Origin: Phoebastria nigripes
Lineage: Eukaryota; Chordata; Aves; Procellariiformes; Diomedeidae
Direction of reading: 5' to 3'
Assembly: GCA_035582835.1 (NCBI GenBank)
Contig: JAYKAV010001831.1
Coordinates: 256,373-320,372 of the forward strand
DNA: 64,000 nucleotides
Under the pieces are notes generated by a model. It was not told the origin of the DNA. It searched no databases and was given only the letters and a program-made list of their open reading frames with translations. The translations under genes were made by a program, and so were the position numbers. Positions 11,670 through 23,600 of this stretch are shown one piece after another. Within the stretch, counting starts at the first letter, position 1. Each line of letters opens with the position of its first letter.

Positions 11670-14284
11670 CCCCCCCTTTAAAAAAACCACACACATCACC
11701 AAAAACCATTGTCATCTGTGATATTCCTTCAGGCAACGTATTTCAGGGATTAATTCACTCCTTTATTAATCTGCATTCAGCATAGTACTTTACCTCCGCT
11801 TTATAATAATTTACTAAAATGTACTCTTTGTTATTTGATCACTTCAGTTTCTAAGAGAACAGTATCTTTGTAAAGAATTCCAGGTGAGAAAGTACGTGTT
11901 TTCTCTTTACAAAACGCTAATGTAAATCTTAAAATATGTATTGATGCTTGCACTTTGTGAAATACTGTGATATTTTCCATTGCTAATATCGTAGCTAGTT
12001 TTATAAACCTCTAAGAAGCCTTCAACCTCCACAAGCCACTGACATACATGGCTTTTACGAAAAAACTTTTTTGCTCTGATTACTTACATCCTGAATTTGC
12101 TAGAGCTGTCATTGTTTGCTGCAGAATTATGCTCCAGAATCTTTGTTTTTAATTTTATTTCTTAAACTGTTTCTGTCTCAATTCTGGGAGCCAGAAACTC
12201 TTCAAAAAAAAAAGTACCGAGTTTAATAAATGTTACTACATTATTGTATTACACGACCATCTGAAAATTAATGATTGTGGCATTTTGACATTCTTATCAC
12301 TGATCATTTAGTCAGTATCAGTGACATCTTGGCCACTTCTAACATGATAGTTTTGTCATTCCAGGTGTTTTCTGGTAGGCAGATGAAAAGGGGGAGTGGG
12401 GAGGAGAGGAAAGATCATTCAAAATTAACCTGGATGTCTGCATGTATGTTTACGTACATCCTCCAGACAGTGCTGCAGTGAATGTCAACTGAAATATTGT
12501 ATATCTGTGCACTGTACTTTTACAGCCCAGCAGCATTTAGTCATTTTAGTTTGTCTTCAGTTACATTTACCAAAAGACTAATTAACATACTAGAAAAGTG
12601 GTTTTGGCCAGCAAAGAGCTAGCCTGACAACTGAACTCTCTCATTACATTTCCATCTATCTATCTGGCTAAAGTAGACAAGACCCTGGATTGACTATAGT
12701 TTGAAAGGTTAGTTGAAAAGATTAAAGGTGACTTGTAAATGGAAAATGGCAACTTTGCGCTTTTGGATTCTAAACACATCTGGTCTAGTGTTCCTCTTGT
12801 TGAGTGGTAGGTCTGCCAAGACTTGTTGCAGACTTTGTAGAGCAGTAATAATAAACCTGTTCAGAGAGTTTAAAAGAACTTGGCATGCCATATGACAGGT
12901 TCTTGAGTAGTTCCGTCAGGAGCCAAGTGTACTGTAATAGACCCCTTTTAAATTGTTGGCTTACATGAAAACTGGAGATGTCTGTGTTTTCTCCTTCTCT
13001 CCCCCCTTCCCCTGAAGTACAAAAGGCAGATGAATTTATTAAAATGCTTCTTTAGTGTATGTTACTGAGCTGTGAAAGAGACCAATAGGTAAACATTATT
13101 GTAAGTTTGCAGATGCACTCTCATTTATGCCTGTAGGCAAGATAAATTTATCTACTTATGTTAGAGGAGCCTTTAATCAGATAATCTGTTATTGCAAGTA
13201 GTTTAGATCATGGGGTGAGTAGTTTTTAAACAGGCCTTTACAATGTGTGTAGACTTTGCTGGTCCTGTTCTTCATCATAAGAAACATGAAACACAATCAG
13301 GTATAAAGAACATAAGCAATATCCTTTTCTCTCTTACCTTCGATACAGTGGATGTAACTGCAGACATATACAATATTTCTAGATGAATATACAGCCCATA
13401 AAATATTGCTCATTAGATTATAGAGGAAAGAACAGATCCAGATGTTTGGATAATAACATCCTTCTAGAGAATTAAAAAAGTGGCAGGAGGATTGAAATGT
13501 ATACAAATAACATCTCATGAAAAATCTGGCCTTATGTACCTAGAGGTAAAGGAGATTGAGATTACAATAGAGGCCTAAGCTTGTTACATCCAGCATCAAT
13601 TTTCATGTGCTGAAAAGATCTGTGCTTTTATAAAAAATGAGTTGACTCACTGTGACGTACATGTCCGTGCTGGTCTTCAGATCTGGTCTTTATACTGGTC
13701 TTACAGAATTCTCACGAGGAAATCTGTGGTTTAATATATGGAGACCTTGATCACCTTTGACACCAACATCCTCTATTGCTATACTGGAAAGGGTACGCTT
13801 TTCTGAAAGCATCTTCATCTTACTCAAGGTGTGGCAGGAAGTGAATGACACACAGAGATGCTTTAAGTGGTTGGGCACAAATTTACTTTGAGAAGAAATC
13901 CTATGTTCATGCTTCTTTCTTGCATACAGGCCAAAGCATTTAATGGGTTGCGGTGCAGCGTTGCATAGTTGAGCCAAAAACTTTTGGGGCAGAATCCCTT
14001 CAGTCTAGCCATGTGATTCATCTTGTTTTTAATCTTCTCTCCTTTCCTCTCTGAGTGAGGGAGAGGTCACTAAGGAGGGGATAGCTCAGAAGTCATCAGA
14101 GAAATCCCAGGCCTTACTTATCTCTGAGAATCAGTCTTTTTAAATTTTATTTTCTTTTTTAATTTATTTTTTTATTTGCAGTGGTTATTGGTTACAGGAG
14201 ATTTAACAATCTTAATTTTCCCAATATTTTAAAATCATATTGCTTTCAACCAAGCAGTATCCTCTTAATGCTGTCAAGAAAGTT

Positions 14285-14375
14285 TTTTGTGTGTGTTTTT
14301 TTGTTGTTGTTGTTTTGGGCGTTGTTGGGAGTTTTGGTGTTGGGAGGTTAGTTGTGGGTTTTTTGTTTGGTTTTA
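14285..14375. repeat. G/T-rich low-complexity tract
   Basis: Runs of T interrupted by G, including GTTGTTGTTGTT, GTGTGTG and T6. Similar T/G tracts occur at 5783-5817, 28439-28471, 43873-43910 and 62311-62346. Several open frames over these tracts show Phe/Val/Gly-rich or Lys-rich bias and are low-complexity artefacts. Confidence 0.85.
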
Positions 14376-14620
14376 ATTTTTTAAAGCCACTGGAAACTCA
14401 GCTAGTGACAGGAAAAATCACATTGTCGTGCCAGTAATGACTGTTTAACATTATGGCATCCTGAAGGAAACTACTTCCCAGCGTAACATAGAGGGGAGAC
14501 AAGACAGCTAAGAAAGGAGAGAGGAAGTTGAGAAGCACAGGAGATTTTAGAGGATTAAGAGAATGCTTGAGGACTGATCACCTAATCTGCTCATCCCAGA
14601 TAATATAAAAGGGAAAACAG

Positions 14621-14636
14621 GAGGAGGAGGAGGAGA
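14621..14636. repeat. Short (GGA)5 trinucleotide repeat
   Basis: Five GGA units on the + strand inside a purine-rich stretch (about 14460-14640). It is too short to be called a satellite. Confidence 0.8.
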
Positions 14637-16659
14637 CCGCACAGGAGTACTAATCTATAGCAATTGCAATTAAGGGAAAAACTATTCATGTGTCTCCTCT
14701 CAGAGATTTCTAATGATTTGGCAATTTTTTTAATAAAGTAAAAAAAAAAAATTCCACAATCCATTTCCCTTTGATCACCTGGAAGAAATTTATGTTATCA
14801 AAATATCCAGGAAAAGAAAGACCAGTTAACAGGCCTCCTGTTCTTCCATCTCTCTAACCCCAAAACCTCAGAGTCCTCCTCCTCTCAGTAAAATGTAGAA
14901 TACGGCAGACCTTGTTTGGGCAAATTGGGCAAGATTTTGCACTGAGGCAGAAATGACAGACATGAATGGTGGAAGCTGAATCATGAGTTCCAGACTTGTG
15001 AATGTAATCTGGTCCATTCAAGAATTTTTTAGAGTAAGATTAAATATATCTTTCAGTATGAATTTCCCCTGAATTTCAATAGTATTAGCTTCTCTTAACA
15101 CTACTTATAATGGAAATCTGCTCTTCTAAGAAAGGTTCTCAGGACCATTTTTAAGGATTCTGAAAATGAAGTAAAATATACAAGTCTTTGGCTCAGGTTT
15201 TAGAAAATGATAGGGAAAAAAGTTTTCTGAAGGGATCAGTCAATCGCATTTGTTGCAGTTGTGCAGCTGCTTGGCTCTTCTGCTCTGCCCAGCTCTGATG
15301 AGGAGAAGAAAAGCAGCACCTGATTCTGAGAAAGCATCTCTGCTTAGGTTCCCTTGCAACAATAAGGATGGGATACAGAGCTGAACTGAAGGATTTGGGT
15401 CCAGTGATCAAAGTCCAGAGTAAATGTTTCGGGAAACTATAGTTAGGTTAATTGCTGTATTATTTTTGACTTCTTTCACAGTGCAGCTGAACTGGGTGGT
15501 AAAAAGAACCAAACGCCAAAACCCAACTTTTAAAATAGTTTGTCTCTGTTCTTCTGACTTCCATTTGGGTTTATATGTGTGATGGTAAATAGACAGAAGG
15601 CAGGATTTTTCTGGTTGTGTTTCTGACCCTGTGGTTCTTTCCCCAGGTTCCTATGTTCTTACTGCTCTCCCTCATCCTTTTTATCATACTCTAATCTCAT
15701 TGTTTTTTACTGAATATTCGTTGTTTGCAGAAGGAGTATTCTGTGCCCAGTGAAGGTCAGTATCAACACCAAAGTAGTATCACTTTCCCAAGGAGAAGTT
15801 CCACTTTGTTGCTTGGCTATTTTCTTCTGGCTCTCTCCTTTGTATGAGAGCCTGCTATAGTGCTGCTGCTTTGGCTGATTTTGTGGAGATGCAGTCTGTC
15901 AAGATGGGGAGTAGGCAGGTATTTCTGAGGTACAGAGAGCAGGCTTGTCAGGGTCTAAACACAAAATCTTTTAGAGAATGTTTTACAAATTCTTCAGATT
16001 TCTAAAGAACTTTGCAAACCTAATGCTTTATCTTCAGTATTGTAAAAAGCAAGTGTTTGTAATTGGCATTCTCTTGATTCAGTTGTATCACTGTGAAAAG
16101 TAAGGTGTCAAAGTGGTCTGTGAAGAAAACACTACTGAAAGTTACTAACCTTTACTGAGAGTATTAAGTAGTCTAGTTTTATAGCCAATACGTGGCATCA
16201 CGGTTACTTCCATTAAATAGGATAAAATATTCTTAAAGCTAAATGTGAGGGTGTTTATTAAAATAGAAAGTGCAAGACAAAGCAGTGTAGCTGTTTGCTA
16301 TCCAGGAGAGTTGCAAAGCCTTGGAAACAGAATTATTTTGGCTGTCCTCTCTGCCACACCGTGGTGGTCTTCACACAGCCTGGGCTTGTGTAGGGGGTGA
16401 TTTCTTGGGTTCTTGGCTTTTCTGTAGACATGAAAAGGGAGATGGTGTGCAAGTGCATGCATGACCAAGCCAAACAGGTAACCCAAATACAAATATTTAA
16501 GAAATAGCCCCTAGCCCAGAATCTTCTGTGCAAGGTAGGTTTTGAGATGTCATTTTTCTGAAGAAAAGGACTTGACCAGGTTTAGAGGCAATTAATAAGA
16601 TATTTTAAGTTTTTTAAATTCTTAATAAGCTGAGAGGTGGAAGAGCTTATGGATTTAGA

Positions 16660-16673
16660 TTTTTTTTTTTTTT
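16660..16673. repeat. Poly-T tract (T14)
   Basis: Fourteen T followed directly by AAATAAAATA in AT-rich DNA. This is a simple homopolymer with no attached element recognised. Confidence 0.9.
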
Positions 16674-17050
16674 AAATAAAATATTCCCCCTTTTTAAGAC
16701 GGTCCTGATCTTCTCAGCCTCGATCTTTTTTCTTTTAAAAATACATTTACCTCCAATTTATTCATCTTTCTCAGTTAGGATATCTTTAATCTTGCTTCCT
16801 AGGACAGAAATTTTCGTTGAGCTGTCCACTTGCTTTGAGCTTAATTCTAAGAAATGGAGGGACAGAGGTGAAGGCATGATCTGCGTTACTGTCAGTTCTG
16901 CATTAGTAAGAAAAAAACGTGTGATCCAGCCTTGGAACAAGACTCGGTTAGTAAGGCAAAAATGGAAATGTTTGTATATGAATGTAATGTTTCGCAAGTG
17001 TCTTAGACTAATAAACCTACAATCATAATCAGGTCAAGAGAACAACCTAC

Positions 17051-17245
17051 TTTTAAAGATGTAGTTTCATCATTCATCCGAGCTGGAACAGGGATTGCTA
17101 TTGCGTGCAGGAGAGGAGGAATGCACTTGGTCAGCCTGGCAGGCTCCACGTAGTCATCTGCCCCTGCCCTAGTTGCGAAGCTGGTAGGCAGTTTAGAGCT
17201 CGGTAAGGTGTATGTGTAATTCATCTTACTCCTTTCAGAAGCCAT
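17051..17245 (-). other. Candidate coding exon or CpG-enriched open frame
   Basis: On the minus strand an ATG at 17245-17243, just downstream of an E-box CACGTG (17247-17252), opens a frame of 80 codons to 17003. Exactly 65 codons in is a donor-like GTAGGT (17050-17045), which would end the exon after Lys. The product starts MASERSKMNYTYTLPSSKLP and has no signal peptide, membrane segment or domain I recognise. The segment has about six CpG dinucleotides in 170 bases, unusual for this CpG-poor window, so it is either under selection or more recently derived. Against coding: the donor is non-ideal, no partner exon is identified, and the + strand also shows splice-like motifs (gtaagg at about 17203, tcctttcag at about 17230-17238). 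It could be a non-coding conserved element or chance. Confidence 0.15.
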
Positions 17246-17758
17246 TCACGTGCAATTATAGTGACTGGAGGCATCTCACCTCATATAGCCCTTCATTTGC
17301 TTTGACTAGATCCCTTTGATCCATTACTCAATCTGCATTATGATCAATATTGCTTCATTTATAATTTTTTATATAAGTGTACATATATTAATGCAATATT
17401 CATATTTAATGTATTTATTCAGATATGCATGTACATTAATATCAGCAGGAAAATAATTTTAAATTTATTTTAACCTATTGATTAAAAAAATATACAAGTT
17501 ATTTGCATACCCATGGCATGTTGCGTAATAGTTCTGTAAACTCAGTCGCATTGGTTAAAGCAGTGGTTTTGTGACATCTCGAAGTTTTTCTAGTGTTTGA
17601 AAATTTCAGTGTGCCCCACTTATAAGAGAACTTGAGATGGCATTTAAAATGCATAATGTGAGTTAGCTTCATTTCCATATGATGTAATGCTAAGAAAATA
17701 AAAAGCACTCAGAAGTCTCATGCAGTAACCAGTTTTCAGTATCCCGCCAAAGAAGAGC

Positions 17759-17782
17759 TAAGATATCACGATAGATATCTTA
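17759..17782. repeat. Perfect 9-bp inverted repeat with 6-base loop
   Basis: TAAGATATC (17759-17767) pairs with GATATCTTA (17774-17782) around ACGATA. The arms contain GATATC and resemble a paired GATA-type site, but this could equally be chance in AT-rich DNA. Confidence 0.9.
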
Positions 17783-18799
17783 CAAGATCAAATAAGAAAT
17801 AATGTGTAAAATCAGCCGAAGGTGAAAAGTATGTCCACACAGTATTTTCCAGGCAGCTGCGGTAAGACTGTGACTATACTCTGAGCAGACCAGGAGTCAT
17901 GCAGTCATGTTAGTGTGGCACTGAGCTCGGCATGTCCTGGCACTCAGCACACCACTGCAGGTACTCTCCGCTTGGTCTGAAGTCATGACCAAGCTCTACA
18001 TGGTTGAAGCCCAGGCAAAGGAAGCTCAGGTCTGCCTTCAAGATGGATTTTGGAGATGCCTATATAATGGTCATTCTGATGTACTAGCACAAAATATGTA
18101 TTATAATTTGGGATTATATTTCTGTGCATATTCTCATGGAGCAGAATTAAGATCACATTAATTTAGGCATGTCCTGGCTCAACTGAAAGATGGAGCCACT
18201 GTATTAATTAATGTGGTTAGCTTTATATGTACTATGTAGAGACTTTTTCTACTACTGGTTGCTGGGCCTGTAATTAATAGAGAACAGAAGATTACACTGT
18301 ATTCAAAGAAACAAATGTTCTGCGAAGTACAGAACTGGCAGATGAATGGCAATGCTGCCTCAGCACTCCCAGTGTGTCTCTTGCGAAGTGAAACTCTTCT
18401 GTGGTCTGAATGCAGGGCTTGGTTCCGTGCTTGCTACTGCTGTCCAGCCTAGGTTCAAGATGAAGATGCATTTTACAGAGAGATTGCAGGGTGACTGCAG
18501 TGTGAAAATGTTAATTATTTTATTATTTACTTCTCCTAAATGCCTTCTGGAGTTAAAAAAGTAACTGTGCAGGAAGCTTGATCTTTCATTTTGGAATGTT
18601 AAAAGAACACCGATAAGTTGTTGTTTTGTTTTTTTTTTTTAATTACTATTTTTCTTGGTGCTTTTTCGAAGTTGTCATTAACAGTTAGAAAAAACAGTAG
18701 TTCCTATTTGTAAGGAGTTTTAACATTACTGGGTTTGTGCTGGGTTTAACAGACTTGGCAATATTTGCACAGAGGTGACCCAAATCTGGAGATGCACAT

Positions 18800-18985
18800 T
18801 TAGGGAAGAAGACGAGTGTTGGGTTGCATTAATTGATCTAGTTTGCTGTCATGCAGCATCACTGCAAACATAGGTGCCTTCTGATGTGATGGGCAGCCTG
18901 CAAATAGCTAATTGACTCTGATCTCTGTTAATTAGTGCAAGTAAATTTTATAATGAAGCTTTGAAGAGATCATCTGAAGTAGATG
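18800..18985. promoter_or_regulatory. Candidate conserved noncoding element with homeodomain cores
   Basis: The stretch contains ATTAATTG at about 18828, CTAATTGA at 18908 and TTAATTAG at 18929, plus TGTCATGCAGCATCACTGC near 18846 and TGATGTGATGGGCAG near 18881. It is unique sequence of mixed composition in an otherwise AT-biased neighbourhood, which is typical of deeply conserved enhancers near developmental genes. A similar but weaker patch lies at 18130-18240. Conservation is not demonstrated. Confidence 0.25.
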
Positions 18986-20509
18986 AAAGCTGAGGCTTTA
19001 CTTAGTGTCAGGGCCTTGATGTTAATTATTGAGTCCTGTGACCCAGCAAAAGGAAGACTCACTGATAAGATGGTCTTAATATAGGGACTTCTGTTGTTGT
19101 GGTATTTTACAATTTGCGTGAATTGTATCACCACCTCTGTTTCACTACTGCTGTATTTCAGCACAGAACTTAAAATAATTAGACCAAAACCTGAGGAATG
19201 GCACCCCTGTCTTATGCTTAAGACACAGTTTAAATACAGACATTAGCTTTTCTAGTATAAAGAAAGATTAAAATCTTGTGATAGTGTATTTATATTAAAA
19301 TACCATTTTTTGAACACAGAAATTGATCTTCTGTTACTGAAAAAGCCCTTGACTTCTGCTCCCCCCTTCCGAAATCTGAGATTAATCTCTAACAGTGTCA
19401 GACAGTAGACTGATCATATTTCCATTTTATCAGCCCTAGGTGTAGGGAGTAATAATTTGTAAGCTAAGGTCTCAGTTAATTGTTATTTTTTTATGCTGTA
19501 CAATTTGTTTATTCTATAAAAATACACATTCCAAGTTTTATAAATGAGTAACATAATGTTAAAAAAATTCTACAAACTGTTCTTCAAGTGTCAGATTTCC
19601 ATGATCAGAAAGACTAAAATGAAAACTGGAACACTCTCAATCCCAAATAGACATTGTGATGGAAAACATTTATAGGCTTTGATGAATTTAAAGGTTTTAG
19701 ATATTTCCCAGAAATACAAACTAGTAAGGATGAGAAAGACTGAGTGTTATAATATGAACGGGAAAGATTGTAGGTCATCTTTACTGGAATCTCCTGATGA
19801 TACATGGTGTTTGCTCTCTGTGACCTAGTAATTTGAAATGGAAATTTTTTGTGAATCTAGTTGTGTCTTCTTTATAGGGGCTTAATTGGTTCATGCTAGA
19901 CAGCAAAAGATTAGGCTTGCAGCTCTGAAGTTAAACACTTTTTGATAGTGGCTGTCTGATCAGGCTTGTTGCATTCTTTCACTAAAATAGACTGACTTTG
20001 TTAAATTAGAGATGTCCACGTGAGATACTCTTGGAGTTTCAGGGTTTTTTCAGGATTTTATATTCACTGCAGATGTCAAAGGAGAAGGTTGTTCCAGAAG
20101 AGTTAGAGAGTAAGAACAATTTTAATGGACTCTGATTTTTGAAAGCATTTATTTTTAAATCTATTTAGAGTAATGTCATGATGTAATTTATGAAATTGCA
20201 TTGCTGTGTAGAAATGACCTTTGAACCTAAGTTCTCAACACTCATTGATAGAAGGTGGGTTAAAGGACCCAATAGCTAGCTACGGAATTGGTCCTAATTT
20301 TCAGGTATAATAAAAGATGAATTGCGTATTTTGTTAGTCTGGGAATTGGAAATGTGCCATAAAATCAGTGCTTGCTTTGAGATAACTTTAATACACAGAA
20401 GTTGTTTATTCATCTTACACCTGTAGAAGATGAGGGGTTTATTTTCAAAATAACTGTATAAAAAGAATCTTTATTTTAATACATAAAAATATTTTTTTAT
20501 GTTGATTAA

Positions 20510-20640
20510 TACTAAGAGGCAATGCTCATTAAGGTGGCTAGCAATAGCAAACTTGCATAGAATAATTGTAGATAATGTTGGTAATTAGCATGCTTTTTTG
20601 CACACCATTTATAATTTCTATCAATTATTAAAGATAAAGG
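20510..20640. promoter_or_regulatory. Candidate conserved noncoding element
   Basis: A unique AT-rich stretch with TCATTAAGG (20527), GGTAATTAGCATGC (20580-20593), TTGCACACC (20598) and TCAATTATTAAAGATAAAG (about 20620-20638). The HOX/POU-like words and lack of simple repeats prompted the call. No coding potential is visible. Inference only. Confidence 0.2.
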
Positions 20641-23600
20641 GCATCACTGTAGGAGATTTTTAGATGTTAAAAAATGCTAGAGAAATCTGCCTTCCAAGCA
20701 TGCAAAATTTGCTGAAGAAAGCTGAGTTTATGTAGGTTAATTAAGCTAGTTTGTGTGGCATAGATGACAAAACCAATGACAAAACAGAGATCTGCCAAAA
20801 TACGACAGTGGAATTTCCTAGTATAGTGAACAATCTTCAGTTCAGAGATACAGAAACTCGTGCTTTGTTCTGGTTTGTCATAAACTGTATTATGTATCAA
20901 AATAGTGCAGCCTTAAGGAATGTCATCGAATATGGCCCATTACGTACCTGAATTGTATGCAGGACAGAGAAATGCACCCAGCAAAAATGCGGTTTTGTGA
21001 AATGCATGCTTTCTGTGAGTCAGGTATGGCTGTGAGTGTTTCCTTTTGTTCCATGATGTGAGATGCACCCTTCACTGAGGCTGTGGCTTCATCAGATCTA
21101 GGAGCTTGCAGTGTGAAGGTCATGATTATTTCCTAATTGTTCCTGGCTGGTGACTCTGGCATTGTTTGTCCGCAGCTTGTACCTGAGACCTGTTTGCCAG
21201 GCTGAGGAAACACGGTAGGATAGGACAACTCCCCCAAAATAGGATAACCATGTCATCTGGTGTGGGAGAGTAGAGTCACCATGTTAAGTAGAATAACCAT
21301 GTAGGTTATGAACACAGGGATAGGGTCGTTTCTTTGCTTCTCTGCATTGTGTGGACGGAAAACTAAGTTTTTAACCAGACCCTCTCCTCAGAGACACGAA
21401 CAGTTTTTAATATGCCGTTCTTTACCTGCCTTCTCACTGCAGTAACAAAGTAGTGTCTGTTTCTTCAGCTTTGGGCTCCAATTTTGTCTGGTTTTGTTTA
21501 ACGTGACATTGAACTATTTCCTTTGTACCAGCTGAAGATGGTTTGATGGGTTGCAGTTTCTTTCTGTGTAGATGCAGATAGGACCTGGGAACATTTTGAA
21601 TTTCCTTAGCTATGTCCAAACTAAAAGTTTTACAGAAAAATATCCTGATTAACTTGATTCCAAAACCAGTGAGCTAATTCCTGGACACTGTTTGGTAGTC
21701 AGTGTTCCAGGGATCATTCCCAAAAGGCAGTTTCTGAGGCCACTCTGTTTTGCAGGCTAGGGGAGTTTACCACCCTAGACACATGTCATTTTGTACCAGT
21801 TCCCTGGAATATACTCATGGACACGTTTAATTTACTGTTACAGATGTATCTGAAAAGTTTGTTGTAAAGGAACCATTTTGGCTAAAGAATTACTGACAGT
21901 GAACAGGTAGTCACTAGCAACTTCATCTGGTTATGCGACAGACAGCTCCATGGGCATGGGTGAAACTGCTCATGTGTGCTAAATTATGTAGCATATGTAG
22001 TGCATATAGAGTGCTGCTCTTCTAACCTACATGACTTTTGTATGAATGCTGTTGTCCTCTCAACTCTCTGATTCGGTCTGCTAATACCTTGCGATTCTGC
22101 AGATGCTCATAAGATATATGTAGCTAATCATTTTATATTCTTCCTCTTTTGGAAGTCACAGTATCTATTGCTGCATTTTCATTTGCTCATTTTAGTTCAA
22201 GTTTTCCCCCTTTGGTTCTCATATGGTTATCAGAATTCATGCATCCCAATTCAGATGAGCGTAGAAATATTGATTTCTAAGACCCCTTCATACAAATGTT
22301 TACTTTTTAATTAACCTGTGAAAGATCTGTTTCAAATACATTAGAATTTAGGTACAAAAACTATTTTTAAAACTCCTGAAGATAATTTCTTTTAAAATAT
22401 TAAACTTGTGACCATTCTAAACAGCTTCTAAACCAAAAAGAGTGAATGTGCATAGATGTTTGCTTTCTTGTTTCTTATTTATAGGAATACAAGTAGCAGG
22501 AGGGCTTGAGCTGCTCTGTACTTTTGCATGAGAACTAGGGTTCTGTCCAACTACTGTCACTGCCTTGGCTGTAAAAGGGACTGCTGGCTTGGACTCTAAA
22601 CTCTAAATAGGACCATTGTGAGTAAATTGCTCTTTGTGCAAGTTTTATATAAGCAAGAGTTAAGTCTTTGGTGTAATATAGCACCAGTTAGAAGTAAACA
22701 GTATGATTTCAGTGCTAGACACAGCCTTAAGGCAGAAGAAATTACACTGTCATGCAGAGGATATGTAGCTGCTGCTATTTTGGTGTTTGATTTCTTCATT
22801 GTCACATAGTTGAAAGCTATCCAGGAGAGGAAAAAGTATAAACTGACAAGGGAAGAAAATGACCAGCTTATGGAGGATATAGGAGTGAGGAATAGCATGT
22901 ATACTTAACAGTCATTTGTACTACTTGCAGCTTGCTTCTATGTGTCGGTTCATTCTTAGTGAAAGTATTGGCTCCCAAGAATAAAATGCTTCCGAAATTG
23001 GCAATTATCAAAGACTTAAAGGGTTAAATGCTGATGAAATGTTTTAGTAATCAATCATGGAGTTGGTTATCATCTGACTGACGGAAGTGCACTTCACTCT
23101 GTTAAAAAACCTGTATTTTAGTAATAGCTATGGCTTTTAATATACAACAATAGTTGTCTCGAGTTTTGAAGAAAATTCCTGGAAGTATCCAATGTTGGAA
23201 AAAGGCTTGTTTGTAACAGCATATGAAAACACATAGACATCACCTGTGTCATTGTGTGTTTCTCCAAAAGAGTCAGAGTTTTTTAGTCCTAAATTTGTAG
23301 ATTTGGAGTTACACAATTTATTAACAGGTTCTTTTAAATATAGTGCTGCTACTGCTAATGAATGAGAGAATGGCTAACGAGCTTCTGGGAACATATCCAT
23401 AACAAGTTCTAAAAAACCTGGGAGGTATTAGCACAACGCATATGTAATTGAAGCCTTCAGAAAGTATTAAAAAATCGTGGTAATAGCTGCCAATAAATCT
23501 CACTCGGGAAGTGAAATATCTCTGACCTACACAAGAATGAAGCATAATCATACGCAACAGTATTCAAGATCACCTTGCATATCTTGCCCAGATGCTTTCA

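Larger units (their letters stand above)
11700..17000. other. AT-rich noncoding block, no gene recognised
   Basis: Unique sequence with homopolymers (A12 at 14740, T14 at 16660), a G/T-rich tract and a purine-rich stretch around 14460-14640. The longest frame, 95 codons on the minus strand near 13.7-14.0 kb, has no recognisable domain. Confidence 0.6.
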
